This document shows, one piece after another, positions 1 through 9,027 of a stretch of DNA of 64,000 bases. Within the stretch, counting starts at the first letter, position 1. Each line of letters opens with the position of its first letter. The position numbers were made by a program, and so were the translations under genes. The DNA comes from Pseudomonas asgharzadehiana. GTDB lineage: Bacteria; Pseudomonadota; Gammaproteobacteria; Pseudomonadales; Pseudomonadaceae. Location: positions 5,959,001-6,023,000 of the forward strand of contig NZ_CP077079.1 in NCBI RefSeq assembly GCF_019139815.1, in the 5' to 3' direction. The notes beneath the pieces were generated by a model. It had not been told where the DNA came from. It did no database searches and worked only from the letters and a program-made list of their open reading frames with translations.

Positions 1-1
1 A

Positions 2-577
2 AAATGCGTGGAGGCGTTGCTCAAGCTGTTCGGGTTCCGCCCGCAGGACGCTGCCGCCAACGATCTACCGCTGCTCGACGGCCGCTGGGGCGATGACCTG
101 TTCAACCCGGAAACCCTCAAGCAACTCGGCGTGCGCGTGGGCGGTGGGATCGCGGCCGGCGCGGCGGCCGGTGCCGGCGTAGACCTGCTGGTCGGTGGCC
201 TGACGCTGGGCGCTGCCGCCTTAGCCGGTGCCATCGCCGGGGGCGCGCTGCAAACCGCGCGCGGTTATGGCAGCCGCCTGCTGGGCAAAATCAAAGGCCA
301 GCGCGAGCTGACCGTCGACGACAGCGTGCTGCGCCTGCTCGCCCTGCGCCAACGCCAATTGCTCAAAGCCCTGAATCTGCGCGGCCACGCGGCGATGCAC
401 AGCATCAAGGTCGACACGCCCCAAGACAAAACCTGGCGTGAAGGCAAGTTGCCGGACGCGCTGCACAAGGCCCGCGCCCATCCGCAGTGGTCGTCCCTCA
501 ACCCTCACGCCAGACTGAGCCAGGCCGAGCGTCAGGAACAGATCGAAGCATTGGCTCAGCGCCTGGACGAATCCTGA
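2..577 (+). CDS. GTPase/DUF3482 domain protein, 3' part
   Basis: The open frame runs in from the left edge, so only the C-terminal ~191 residues are present. The visible part has a Gly/Ala-rich hydrophobic stretch (roughly residues 45-85 of the fragment, with runs such as GGGIAAGAAAGAG and GGLTLGAAALAGAIAGGAL) that could insert in a membrane, followed by a charged, helical tail ending ALAQRLDES. This matches my recollection of the C-terminal DUF3482 region of Pseudomonas proteins that carry an N-terminal Era-like GTPase domain, but that domain lies outside the window. The cellular role of the family is not known to me. The gene converges on the FAD oxidoreductase gene with a short gap. Confidence 0.7.
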   Translation, partial: KCVEALLKLFGFRPQDAAANDLPLLDGRWGDDLFNPETLKQLGVRVGGGIAAGAAAGAGVDLLVGGLTLGAAALAGAIAGGALQTARGYGSRLLGKIKGQRELTVDDSVLRLLALRQRQLLKALNLRGHAAMHSIKVDTPQDKTWREGKLPDALHKARAHPQWSSLNPHARLSQAERQEQIEALAQRLDES

Positions 578-605
578 TCGGCTGCCATCACCTGTTCCCG
601 ATGCA

Positions 606-1739
606 TCACGCCTCGCCCCATAACGCGCGGATATTGCGCTCGGCCATCGCCGGCCCCACGCTCATGCCCACCCCGGTGTGCATCAACGCCGCGCTCACGC
701 CTGGCGCCACGCGCACGAACGAGAACGGCCCCGGCCCGCGCGCGCCATACACACCCTGCCAACGCTCCACCACTTGGATCGTGCAGCCCAAGGTCTGCTC
801 GGCCAGTTCAATCATCCAGTCATCGACCTGCTCGGCATTGAACGGCGACGCATCGCTGCCGTAGTCGTGGGAGTCGCCGATGATCAGTTCGCCATGGGGC
901 GTCGGGCTGATCAGCAGGTGAATCCCGTGCGCCTGCAGGTGCGGGGCTTCACGCAGGATCTGCGCCTGCACCGGCGCGGCTTCCGGCAGGTCGGCGAAGG
1001 CGCCGTAATGCACGCAACTGAGGCCCGTGAGCAACGCATGTTGCAGGTTCAGGTTAAGCGCCGGCCGGGCCCGCAGCATTTGCAGGCGGCAGACGTGCGG
1101 GTTGAGTTCGGCCAGCGCCTCGGCCAGCAGGGTTTGGTAATCGTGGCCGGAGCACACGATGATCTGCTTGCCGCGAAAACTCCCCGCCGTGCTGTGCAAC
1201 TGGCCCGGCTCGACGTCGCGCACCAGGGTGGAAAAATGAAACTCCACGTCAAGCTGCTGGCTCAGGTAGTGGATCAGCGCCGGGATGGCTTCGCGCGAAT
1301 ACAGTTGCTGATCGTCCTTGCCATGCAGCGCCGCGCGGTGATGACGAAACTGGCCGCCATACAGATCCCTCAGCGCCGCGCCTTGCAACAGCTCGACGTT
1401 GTAGCCGTGCTGCCGTGCGCGCCCGGCGCAGAAAGCTTCGAGCAGGTGCTCTTCGGCTTCGGTGCGGGCAAACAGGTACGCGCCCTTGCGCTTGAGTTGC
1501 AGGCCTGCCACCTGCGCCCAATGGCCCCAGATTTCGCGGCTTTCCCGTGCCAGGTCGAGCATCGGCCCAGGCGGCTGGCCGGTGACCAATGCCTGGCCGA
1601 AGTTGCGCACTGACGCGCCCAACGGCGTGGCGCTGCGCTCGAACACCTTGACCTTTAGGCCGCGCTTGGCGGCGGCATAGGCGTGGGACAGGCCGAGGAT
1701 GCCGGCGCCGACTATCAGCAGGTCGCTGTGGTGTGTCAT
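606..1739 (-). CDS. TIGR03364-type FAD-dependent oxidoreductase (AEP catabolism)
   Basis: 377-residue flavoprotein of the DAO superfamily. An N-terminal dinucleotide-binding fold with the GxGxxG motif (IVGAGILGLS, residues ~9-18) follows a start preceded by AGGACA; the longer upstream frame lacks the family N-terminus and is not used. TIGR03364 proteins occur with 2-aminoethylphosphonate (AEP) genes, and enzymes of this kind (PbfC/PbfD work) have been reported to oxidise N-methyl-AEP, some also AEP, straight to phosphonoacetaldehyde, replacing the PhnW transaminase. Here it is the last gene after binding protein, permease and ATPase genes of an AEP-type importer, all on the same strand, so an inward-acting catabolic role is a sound inference. 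The exact substrate cannot be read from sequence. Confidence 0.85.
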   Translation of the reverse strand: MTHHSDLLIVGAGILGLSHAYAAAKRGLKVKVFERSATPLGASVRNFGQALVTGQPPGPMLDLARESREIWGHWAQVAGLQLKRKGAYLFARTEAEEHLLEAFCAGRARQHGYNVELLQGAALRDLYGGQFRHHRAALHGKDDQQLYSREAIPALIHYLSQQLDVEFHFSTLVRDVEPGQLHSTAGSFRGKQIIVCSGHDYQTLLAEALAELNPHVCRLQMLRARPALNLNLQHALLTGLSCVHYGAFADLPEAAPVQAQILREAPHLQAHGIHLLISPTPHGELIIGDSHDYGSDASPFNAEQVDDWMIELAEQTLGCTIQVVERWQGVYGARGPGPFSFVRVAPGVSAALMHTGVGMSVGPAMAERNIRALWGEA

Positions 1740-1812
1740 GAAGTGATGTCCTGAATTCGAAGCCGTCATCGGGGGCAAGCCCCCGATGAGGCCATCAGCC
1801 CTAACGAAAACC

Positions 1813-2835
1813 TTACTGACCGGCCACCTTCTCCGACTTGCCGTCATAACGCTTGCGCCACTCAGCCAGGATGCTGTCGCGATGCTTCGAGGCCCAGGCA
1901 AAGTCGTTCTTGATCAACCGCTGCTCGTAATCGGCCGGCAATTCGGTTTGCGGCTTGGCGATACCCGGCTGCGCGAGGACGGCGAAGTTGTCCTTGTACA
2001 GCTCCATCGCTGCGGGGCTGGCGGAGAAGTCGGCGAGTTTTTTCGCGGCCTCGGCGTGGGCGGTGCCCTTGATCACCGCCGTGGCTTCGATCTCCCAACC
2101 CAGGCCTTCCTTCGGCAGGATGATGTCCAGCGGTGCGCCCTGGCGCTTGAGCTGTACGGCCGGGTATTCGAACGAAATACCAATCGGGAACTCGCCGGAA
2201 GCCGCCAGCTTGCACGGCTTGGAACCGGAGTGGACGTACTGGCCGATGTTCTGGTGCAAGTCGTCCATGTACTGCCAGCCCTGCTTCTCGCCGAAGGTCT
2301 GCAGCCAGGCACTCACGTCCAGAAAGCCGGTGCCCGAGGACGCCGGGTTAGGCATGACGATCTTGCCCTTGTACTCAGGCTTGGTCAGGTCCTGCCAGCT
2401 CACCGGTTTGGTGAGGCCCTGCTTCTCGGCTTCGACGGTATTGAAACAGAGGGTCGCGGCCCACACGTCCATGCCGACCCACGCCGGTGGGTTGGCGGCG
2501 TCGCGGTAGTTTTTGCCGATCTTGTCCAGGTCCTTGGGTGCGTAGTTGTCGAGCATGCCCTGCTGGTCGAGGATCGCCAGGCTGGAGGCAGCCAGGCCCC
2601 ACACCACGTCAGCCTGCGGGCGGTCTTTTTCGGCCAGCAGTTTGGCGGTGATGATGCCGGTGGAGTCGCGCACCCATTTGATCTCGACGTCGGGGTTGGC
2701 CTGTTCGAAGGCCTTTTTGTAGGTCTTCAATTGCTCGGCTTCGAGGGCCGTGTACACGGTGAGTTCGGTCTTGGCGAAGGCATTCAGGCTGAATGCGCTA
2801 AGCACGACAACGACCAGGGCCAATGGCTTGAACAT
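1813..2835 (-). CDS. putative 2-aminoethylphosphonate ABC transporter, substrate-binding protein
   Basis: 340-residue periplasmic binding protein. It begins MFKPLALVVVVLSAFSLNAFA, a signal peptide with an AFA-K cleavage site, and continues with TELTVYTALEAEQ, the start of an iron/AEP-type (Fbp-like) type II binding fold. The downstream ATG at 2835 was chosen over the longer frame because it starts this signal peptide and follows an AGGAG box. It resembles the TIGR03261 family assigned to AEP uptake (called PhnS2 or AepX in different schemes). It is encoded just after the permease and ATPase genes, so it delivers the ligand to that importer. Ligand identity is inferred from family and context. 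Confidence 0.88.
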   Translation of the reverse strand: MFKPLALVVVVLSAFSLNAFAKTELTVYTALEAEQLKTYKKAFEQANPDVEIKWVRDSTGIITAKLLAEKDRPQADVVWGLAASSLAILDQQGMLDNYAPKDLDKIGKNYRDAANPPAWVGMDVWAATLCFNTVEAEKQGLTKPVSWQDLTKPEYKGKIVMPNPASSGTGFLDVSAWLQTFGEKQGWQYMDDLHQNIGQYVHSGSKPCKLAASGEFPIGISFEYPAVQLKRQGAPLDIILPKEGLGWEIEATAVIKGTAHAEAAKKLADFSASPAAMELYKDNFAVLAQPGIAKPQTELPADYEQRLIKNDFAWASKHRDSILAEWRKRYDGKSEKVAGQ

Positions 2836-2857
2836 GGAGCATCTCCTTTCAGGATGT

Positions 2858-4570
2858 TTATTGGCCCGGCGCGCTCTGGCGCCAGGCTTGGGAGCGGCGC
2901 AACGCGCCACGTGAGGCCCACGCCAGCAGCAGCGAGACACCGGCCGAAGTGAACAGGATCAGGCTCGACATGGCCGCCGCACCGCCCACATTGCCGGCGT
3001 CGTCCATGTTCAACACGGCGACGGCGGCGAGGATGGTGCTGGGGCTGTAGAGGAAGATCGCGGCAGACACGGTGGTCATCGCCGACACAAACAGGTAGCG
3101 CACGATATCCAGCAGCGCCGGTAGGCAGATCGGCACGGTGACGCGCAAAAAGTGGCGGTACAGCGGCGCCTTGAGCGACAGCGCGGCGGCTTCGAATTCG
3201 GCGTCCAGTTGGCGCAGCGCCGTGGTGGCGGTCATCTGCGCGGTGGTCAAATAATGAGCAATGGTGCACGCCACCAGCAGGGTCATGGTCCCGTAGAACA
3301 CATGCAGCGGGTTGCCGTTGAGGTTGAAAAAAAACACGTAGCCTAGCCCCAACACCAACCCCGGCACGGCCATCGGCACAAAGCTGAGCAGGCGCAGCGC
3401 CAGGGTCAGGCCCTTCTGGCCCTGGGTCTTTTCCATCAGGTAGGCGCCGGTGAAAATCAGCACGCTGCCGGCCAATGCGGTACACAGCGCCAGGGTCAGG
3501 CTGTTGCGATAGGCCAGCCAACCGCCGCCCGCCGTGTCTTCAAACCGGTAGTGGTTGAGCGACAGCGACAGATTGTACGGCCAGAATTTCACCAGCGAGG
3601 AATACACCGCCATGCCGAACACCAGCAACAACACCGCGCAAATCAGCAGGACGATCGCCAGGTAGCAGCCATCCCTGAGGCGCGACGGCGCCGGCTGGAA
3701 GACCTGAGCACGGCCGCTCATGGCGTCGCCATGCCGCCGGCGTAACCACGCATCCACACCAAAGCTGAACAGCGCCGGCAGCAGCAACACCATGCCGATC
3801 AACGCGCCGCGTCCGAACTGCTGCTGGCCCACCACCGCCTTGTAGGCTTCCAGCGCCAGCACCTGGTAGTCGCCCCCCACCACCACGGGCACGCCGAAGT
3901 CGGTGATGGTCAGGGTGAACACCAGGCAAAACGCGGCAAACACCGCCTGGCGTGTGGCCGGCCAGGTGATGCTGCGAAACGCCCGCGCCGGGCTGGCGCC
4001 CATGCTGGAGGCCGCATCGAACAGCCGCGCATCCGCCAGCGACAGCGCCGACAGCAAGATCATCAGCGCATGTGGGAAGGTGTAGATCACCTCCCCCAAA
4101 ACAATCCCCCAGAAGCCGTAGACATTCTCTGCAAGCAGCCCGCGCAGCAGGCCCTGGTTACCGAACAGGTACACCAGCGCAATGCCCGGCAGCATCGATG
4201 GCGCCATCAACGGCAGCAGGGACAGGCCGCGCCAGATGGCCTTGCCGGGAATCATCGTGCGTTGCAGGGCGTAGGCAAACAGGTAGGCCAACGGTACGAC
4301 GATGGCCGCAACGCTGAGGGAAACTTTGAGGCTGTTGCCCAACAGCCAATGGAAATTCGCGCTGCTCAGCAGCTCCCGCGCCGCTATCAGGCCGCCGCCC
4401 TGCCCGGCCTCGCTGCTGAAACCACGCCAGAAAATCGCCAGCAATGGCATCAACACCGCGATGCCCAACAGGCACAGCCACAGCACCTTGCCGCCGACCA
4501 CAAACAGGCGATCGCCCCTTTCAGCGCGCGACACCTCACGCGGTATCGGCAATGTCATATCAACGGCCAT
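2858..4570 (-). CDS. AEP-type ABC transporter permease, fused double-permease form
   Basis: 570-residue inner-membrane protein with two BinPDT-type permease halves in one chain: an N-terminal half (about residues 20-290, EAA-like loop near DAASSMGASPARAFRSITWP) and a C-terminal half (about 310-570, EAA-like loop near EAAALSLKAPLYRHFLRVTVP). Two halves are expected for a complete channel, so no partner permease gene is needed. This is the TIGR03262/PhnU2 or AepW arrangement. The ATG at 4570 lies one base after the ATPase stop, so the two are translationally close; an upstream in-frame ATG would overlap the ATPase and was rejected. Binding-protein gene follows after 22 bp. Confidence 0.87.
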   Translation of the reverse strand: MAVDMTLPIPREVSRAERGDRLFVVGGKVLWLCLLGIAVLMPLLAIFWRGFSSEAGQGGGLIAARELLSSANFHWLLGNSLKVSLSVAAIVVPLAYLFAYALQRTMIPGKAIWRGLSLLPLMAPSMLPGIALVYLFGNQGLLRGLLAENVYGFWGIVLGEVIYTFPHALMILLSALSLADARLFDAASSMGASPARAFRSITWPATRQAVFAAFCLVFTLTITDFGVPVVVGGDYQVLALEAYKAVVGQQQFGRGALIGMVLLLPALFSFGVDAWLRRRHGDAMSGRAQVFQPAPSRLRDGCYLAIVLLICAVLLLVFGMAVYSSLVKFWPYNLSLSLNHYRFEDTAGGGWLAYRNSLTLALCTALAGSVLIFTGAYLMEKTQGQKGLTLALRLLSFVPMAVPGLVLGLGYVFFFNLNGNPLHVFYGTMTLLVACTIAHYLTTAQMTATTALRQLDAEFEAAALSLKAPLYRHFLRVTVPICLPALLDIVRYLFVSAMTTVSAAIFLYSPSTILAAVAVLNMDDAGNVGGAAAMSSLILFTSAGVSLLLAWASRGALRRSQAWRQSAPGQ

Positions 4571-4571
4571 C

Positions 4572-5636
4572 TCAGGCAAACACCTGCAGGCTGCGTGGCG
4601 GCAGGGCCACCCAAATGTCCTGGGCGCCCAGGCGCGGCATGGCTTCGGGAGCCAGCTCGGCCAGCAGCGGGTGACCGGGCAATTGCTCCAGCTCAAAGCT
4701 CATGCGACAGCGGTTGCCGAGGAAGGTGATCTCGCGCACCTTGGCCGGGAACAGGTTTTCTTCATGCACAGGGGGGTTCACGCTGATGGCTTCCGGGCGG
4801 CAGAACAGACGACCGGACCTGGCCCCGCCGGCATCATCGGCCAGGCGCATGTTCATCCCGCCGACTTGGGCATGGCTGGCGCTGCTGCGGCTGAATGGCA
4901 GCCAGTTGCCCTGGCCGACAAACTCCGCCACGAACGGCGTGGCCGGGCGGTCGTAAATCTCCTGGGGCGTGGCGTATTGCTCGACCTTGCCGTTGTTCAT
5001 CACAGCGATGCGGTCGGCCATCAACATGGCCTCGTCCTGATTATGGGTGACCATCAAGGTGGTGATGCCCAGGCGCCGCTGCAGTTGGCGCAGCTCGGTG
5101 CACAGGTGCTCACGCACGCGGGCATCGAGGGCCGACATGGGCTCGTCGAGCAACAATAATGACGGCGCCGGGGCCAAGGCGCGGGCCAGAGCCACCCGCT
5201 GCTGCTGGCCGCCGGAGAGTTGGCCTGGGTATTTCTTTTCGCTGCCCAGCAAGCCGACCAGTTCGAGCATCTGCCCGACGCGCTTGCGCGCTTCATCGCG
5301 GCCGCTGCCGGTGAGGCCGTAGCCAATGTTCGCTTCGACGGTGAGGTTGGGAAACAGCGCGTAGGACTGGAACAAAATACCGTAGTCCCGGGCCTGCGGC
5401 GGCAGCAGGGAAACATCGCGGTGGCCCAGGTAAAGCTCACCGCTGTCCTGGCGCTCCAGGCCGGCGATGCAGCGCAGCAACGTGGTCTTGCCGCAACCGG
5501 ACGGCCCCAGCAGGCACACCAACTCGCCGGCGGCGACATCCAGAGACACGTTGTCCAGCGCGTTAAAGGCGCCGAAGCGTTTCTGGATACCGCGCACCTT
5601 CATCGGCGCGCCGGGTTGGCTCAGGGCTGTGTTCAT
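4572..5636 (-). CDS. AEP-type ABC transporter ATP-binding protein
   Basis: 354-residue ABC ATPase. Walker A GPSGCGKTT lies at residues 44-52, the signature [15 protein letters not shown] and Walker B LLLLDEPMSALDARVRE are intact, and a C-terminal TOBE-like regulatory domain follows (from ~residue 240). The family (TIGR03258-like, PhnT2/AepV) powers AEP import. It is the first gene of the four-gene AEP set read leftward (ATPase, permease, binding protein, FAD oxidoreductase). The 234-bp gap upstream separates it from the LysR gene on the same strand and contains a REP pair, so a promoter for the set probably sits immediately before 5636. Confidence 0.87.
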   Translation of the reverse strand: MNTALSQPGAPMKVRGIQKRFGAFNALDNVSLDVAAGELVCLLGPSGCGKTTLLRCIAGLERQDSGELYLGHRDVSLLPPQARDYGILFQSYALFPNLTVEANIGYGLTGSGRDEARKRVGQMLELVGLLGSEKKYPGQLSGGQQQRVALARALAPAPSLLLLDEPMSALDARVREHLCTELRQLQRRLGITTLMVTHNQDEAMLMADRIAVMNNGKVEQYATPQEIYDRPATPFVAEFVGQGNWLPFSRSSASHAQVGGMNMRLADDAGGARSGRLFCRPEAISVNPPVHEENLFPAKVREITFLGNRCRMSFELEQLPGHPLLAELAPEAMPRLGAQDIWVALPPRSLQVFA

Positions 5637-5774
5637 GGTGGCACCTCATCAAACGGATGAAGGCCATGCTAGGCAGGCAATGCGTCGCTCGTGTGGCAGG
5701 AAGGCAAAAGGGAGCAATAGTGGTATTGGTGGATTTGTGTAGGACTTGTGGAAGGGCTTGCCTGGTGTGCCGCT

Positions 5775-5846
5775 ATCGGGAGCAAGCCCCCTCCCACATT
5801 TTGATGTGTGAATACCTTCAAATGTGGGAGGGGGCCTGCTCCCGAT
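5775..5846. repeat. REP doublet (REPIN-like)
   Basis: Two copies of the core ATCGGGAGCAAGCCCCCTCCCACAT in inverted orientation, separated by about 22 bp. It lies between the LysR and ATPase genes, both on the minus strand, and can fold into one long hairpin. Confidence 0.9.
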
Positions 5847-5870
5847 TGGCCCAAAGGCCACCACAACGCT

Positions 5871-6734
5871 TCAGAGCGGCGACATCTCCTGCGCCAACCC
5901 GAGGAACGCCGCCGGCAGCCGCGCGGCTTTGCGCTCTTTGAGGCAGTACAGATACTCCGCGATCTGCGGCGCATTCTCCAAGGTCAGCACCCGCAGTTGC
6001 GGGTCATGAGGCACTTCCTGGCGGGCAATGATGCTGATGCCGATATTGCGCAGCACGGCCTCGCGGATCGATTCGCGGCTGCCGATTTCCAGCAGCGGGC
6101 CGCAGCTGACGCCGGCCCCTTGCAACATCTCTTCGGTCAGGCGCCGTGTCGTGGAACCGGCTTCGCGCATCAACAACGTGTGCCCGGCCAGTGCGGTCAA
6201 CGGCACATGCTCGTGCTGGGCCAGGGGATGATTGCGGTGCACCGCCAGCACCAGGGGGTCGGTACCGAGCACACGGCGGATCAGGCGCGGGTCTTCGAGC
6301 AACTGCGACGAGGCGGCGACATCGACGCGGTATTCGTCCAACGCTTCGAGGACTTGTTGGGAGTTGCCGATTTCTACCGACACGTCCACTTGCGGCAGGC
6401 GCTCGCGAAAGGCTTTGACCAGATCAAGAATGTAATACGGCGCCGTTGCCGCAATGCGCAAGGCGCCCTGGACCTGGCCGTTGTTGCGCAGGAAAAATTC
6501 GATATCCGCTTCCTGCTGCAACAGCGCCTTGACCATCGGCAACAGCCGCGCGCCCTCGTCGCTGACGGTAAGGCGGCGGCCGCCACGGTAGAACAGCTCG
6601 ACGCCGTAATGACTTTCCAGGTTGCGTATCTGGGTGGTAACCGTGGGCTGGCTGAGGCCGAGTTTTTTCGCCGCCTGGGTGATGCTGCCCAGGCGGGCGA
6701 CCATGAAAAACGCCTTCAGCTCAGCACTCAGCAC
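5871..6734 (-). CDS. LysR-family regulator linked to AEP catabolism
   Basis: 287-residue LysR-type transcription factor. Residues 1-60 form the winged helix-turn-helix (FFMVARLGSITQAAKKLGLSQ... ending QPTVTTQIRNLE), and residues ~90-287 the periplasmic-binding-like effector domain. It resembles the TIGR03339 group, regulators encoded with phosphonate genes. It lies directly upstream of the AEP transporter/oxidoreductase set on the same strand rather than divergently, so it may control a promoter in the 234-bp gap that follows it. The effector is presumably an aminophosphonate, by inference only. Confidence 0.87.
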   Translation of the reverse strand: MLSAELKAFFMVARLGSITQAAKKLGLSQPTVTTQIRNLESHYGVELFYRGGRRLTVSDEGARLLPMVKALLQQEADIEFFLRNNGQVQGALRIAATAPYYILDLVKAFRERLPQVDVSVEIGNSQQVLEALDEYRVDVAASSQLLEDPRLIRRVLGTDPLVLAVHRNHPLAQHEHVPLTALAGHTLLMREAGSTTRRLTEEMLQGAGVSCGPLLEIGSRESIREAVLRNIGISIIARQEVPHDPQLRVLTLENAPQIAEYLYCLKERKAARLPAAFLGLAQEMSPL

Positions 6735-6749
6735 ACCACCCTCTCATCC

Positions 6750-8996
6750 TCATTTGCGCAACAGGCGCAGGCCATTGAACACCACCAGCAGGCTCACGCC
6801 CATGTCGGCGAACACGGCCATCCACATGGTGGCCATGCCCAGGAACGTGACTGCCAGGAAGATGGCCTTGATCACCAACGCCAGGGCGATGTTCTGCTTG
6901 AGGATACTCGACGTTTGCCGCGACAACCGAATGAAAGCCGGGATCTTGCGCAAATCATCGTCCATCAGCGCCACGTCGGCGGTCTCGATGGCGGTGTCGG
7001 TGCCGGCGGCGGCCATGGCAAAGCCAATTTCGGCGCGGGCCAGCGCCGGGGCGTCGTTGATGCCGTCACCCACCATGCCCACGCGGCTGCCGTGGCTGTA
7101 GAGGGTTTCGATGGCGTGCAATTTGTCGGTGGGCAACAGGTCGCCCTGGGCCTGGTCGATGCCCACCTGAGCCGCAATCGCCTGGGCGGTATGGGTGTTG
7201 TCGCCCGTGAGCATCAGGGTCTTGATGCCCAGCTCGTGCAGTTGCTGGATGGCTTCGCGGCTACTGTCCTTGACCGTGTCGGCCACGGCGAACAGTGCCA
7301 GCGGGCCGGACTTGTCGAGCAGCAGCACCACGGACTTGCCTTGTTTCTCCAGGGCGAAGAGTTTTTCTTCCAGCGCCGATGAACACAGGCCAAGGTCTTC
7401 CACCAGACGGTGATTGCCCAAGTGGTAGGTCTGGCCGTTGATATCACCGCGCACACCCCGACCGGCCAGGGCTTCGAAGTTATCCACCGTGTGGGTCGGC
7501 AGGTGTTTATCCACAGCCGCGTTGGCGATGGCCAGCGACACGGGGTGGTCCGACCGCCCGGCCAGGCTCGCGGCCAAGGCCTGCGCGTGGTCTTCAACGT
7601 TGGGGAACAGTGCCAGGTAATCGGTTTGCACCGGCTTGCCGTGGGTAATCGTGCCGGTCTTGTCCAGCGCCAGGTAGTCGAGCTTGTAACCGCCTTCCAA
7701 GTACACGCCGCCCTTGATCAGGATGCCTTTGCGCGCCGCCGCCGCCAGGCCGCTGACGATGGTCACCGGGGTGGAAATCACCAGCGCGCAGGGGCATGCG
7801 ACCACCAGCAGCACCAGGGCGCGGTAGACCCAGTCGAACCACATACCGCCCATGAACAGCGGCGGGATAACCGCCACACCCAGGGCAAACAGGAACACCG
7901 CCGGGGTGTAGACCCTGGAAAAACTGTCAACGAAGCGCTGAGTCGGTGCGCGGGCCCCTTGGGCCTGCTCAACGGCGTGGATGATCCGCGCCAGCGTCGA
8001 GTTGTTGGCCGCTGCCGTCACGGCGTATTCCAGGGAACCGGCCTGGTTGATGGTGCCGGCGAAGACTTTGTCGCCCACGGTCTTTTCAATCGGTAGGCTT
8101 TCGCCGGTAATCGGCGCTTGGTCAATGGTGGATTGACCTACCGTGACCTCTCCGTCCAGGCCAATCCGCTCGCCTGGCTTTACCCGCACAATAGCCCCAA
8201 TTTCGACGTTTTTGACCTCCTGTTCCGCCCAACTGCCGTCAGCCTGTCGCACCGTCGCCTGCTCCGGCGTCATCTGCATCAAGCCGCTGATGGCATTGCG
8301 CGCACGGTCCAGGGACTTGGCTTCGATCAGTTCGGCCACGGTGAACAGGAACATCACCATGGCGGCTTCCGGCCATTGGCCGATCAGCACCGCGCCGGTG
8401 ACAGCGATGCTCATCAACGCGTTGATGTTCAGGTTGAGGTTTTTCAGGGCAATCCAGCCCTTTTTGTAGGTGGTGAGGCCGCCGCTGAGGATCGACACCA
8501 GCGCCACGATGGCAATCACCCACGTGGGCGCAGCGTTGGTGAAGTGCAGTACTTCGGCCGCCAACGCCCCTACGCCGGACAACGCCAGCGGCCACCAGTG
8601 TTTCTTGGCGGGCGGCTCGGCGGCCGGTGTGCCTTGTTCAATCGGGTCGGCCTGCATGCCGAGGGATTTGATCGCGTCGATGATCGGCGCCGTGCTCGGC
8701 AGGTCATGGGTGACGCCGAGGATGCGGTTGATCAGGTTGAATTCCAACTGCTGCACGCCGGCCAGCTTGCCCAGCTTGTTTTGGATCAGTGTTTGCTCGG
8801 TGGGGCAGTCCATGGCCTCGATACGGAATGTGCTCAGGCGTGAGCCGGCGGTAGGCGCTTCGCTCAGTTGCACCACCGCAGGGGCCGGCGTGCCGGAACA
8901 ACAGGCGCCGCCGTGGCCGTGGTTATGCACGGGCGTCAGCTTCTTCTCGCCGTGGTCATGGTCGTGTTTGTGTGGGGTGTGCAGGGAATCGCTCAT
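6750..8996 (-). CDS. cadA: Cd2+/Zn2+-exporting P-type ATPase CadA
   Basis: 748-residue P1B-type ATPase. The N-terminus is His-rich (HTPHKHDHDHGEK, HNHGHGGACC, residues 6-33), followed by a heavy-metal-associated domain whose site reads MDCPTEQ (residues 62-68), keeping one Cys instead of the usual CxxC pair. The transmembrane CPC motif is at 401-403, the phosphorylated Asp445 sits in DKTGTIT, and the hinge GDGINDAPAL is present, so the pump looks complete. Start chosen at the ATG beginning MSDSLHTP; the longer frame would run into the operator. It exports Cd2+/Zn2+ (possibly Pb2+) across the inner membrane and is divergent from cadR. Confidence 0.93.
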   Translation of the reverse strand: MSDSLHTPHKHDHDHGEKKLTPVHNHGHGGACCSGTPAPAVVQLSEAPTAGSRLSTFRIEAMDCPTEQTLIQNKLGKLAGVQQLEFNLINRILGVTHDLPSTAPIIDAIKSLGMQADPIEQGTPAAEPPAKKHWWPLALSGVGALAAEVLHFTNAAPTWVIAIVALVSILSGGLTTYKKGWIALKNLNLNINALMSIAVTGAVLIGQWPEAAMVMFLFTVAELIEAKSLDRARNAISGLMQMTPEQATVRQADGSWAEQEVKNVEIGAIVRVKPGERIGLDGEVTVGQSTIDQAPITGESLPIEKTVGDKVFAGTINQAGSLEYAVTAAANNSTLARIIHAVEQAQGARAPTQRFVDSFSRVYTPAVFLFALGVAVIPPLFMGGMWFDWVYRALVLLVVACPCALVISTPVTIVSGLAAAARKGILIKGGVYLEGGYKLDYLALDKTGTITHGKPVQTDYLALFPNVEDHAQALAASLAGRSDHPVSLAIANAAVDKHLPTHTVDNFEALAGRGVRGDINGQTYHLGNHRLVEDLGLCSSALEEKLFALEKQGKSVVLLLDKSGPLALFAVADTVKDSSREAIQQLHELGIKTLMLTGDNTHTAQAIAAQVGIDQAQGDLLPTDKLHAIETLYSHGSRVGMVGDGINDAPALARAEIGFAMAAAGTDTAIETADVALMDDDLRKIPAFIRLSRQTSSILKQNIALALVIKAIFLAVTFLGMATMWMAVFADMGVSLLVVFNGLRLLRK

Positions 8997-9027
8997 CAGG
9001 TCGCGTCCATAAAGGTGCCTGTTGCCA

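Noticed and set aside
1786..2952. Long plus-strand open frame opposite the AEP binding-protein gene
   Set aside because: High-GC antisense shadow; the minus-strand product has signal peptide, motifs and operon context.
2858..4570. Frame fusion of two permease genes by sequencing error
   Set aside because: Double permeases of about 570 residues are the normal form in this transporter group.
5808..7382. 524-codon plus-strand frame over the LysR and cadA 3' regions
   Set aside because: Crosses two well-supported genes and a REP doublet; His/Gln/Arg-rich composition typical of antisense GC-rich frames.
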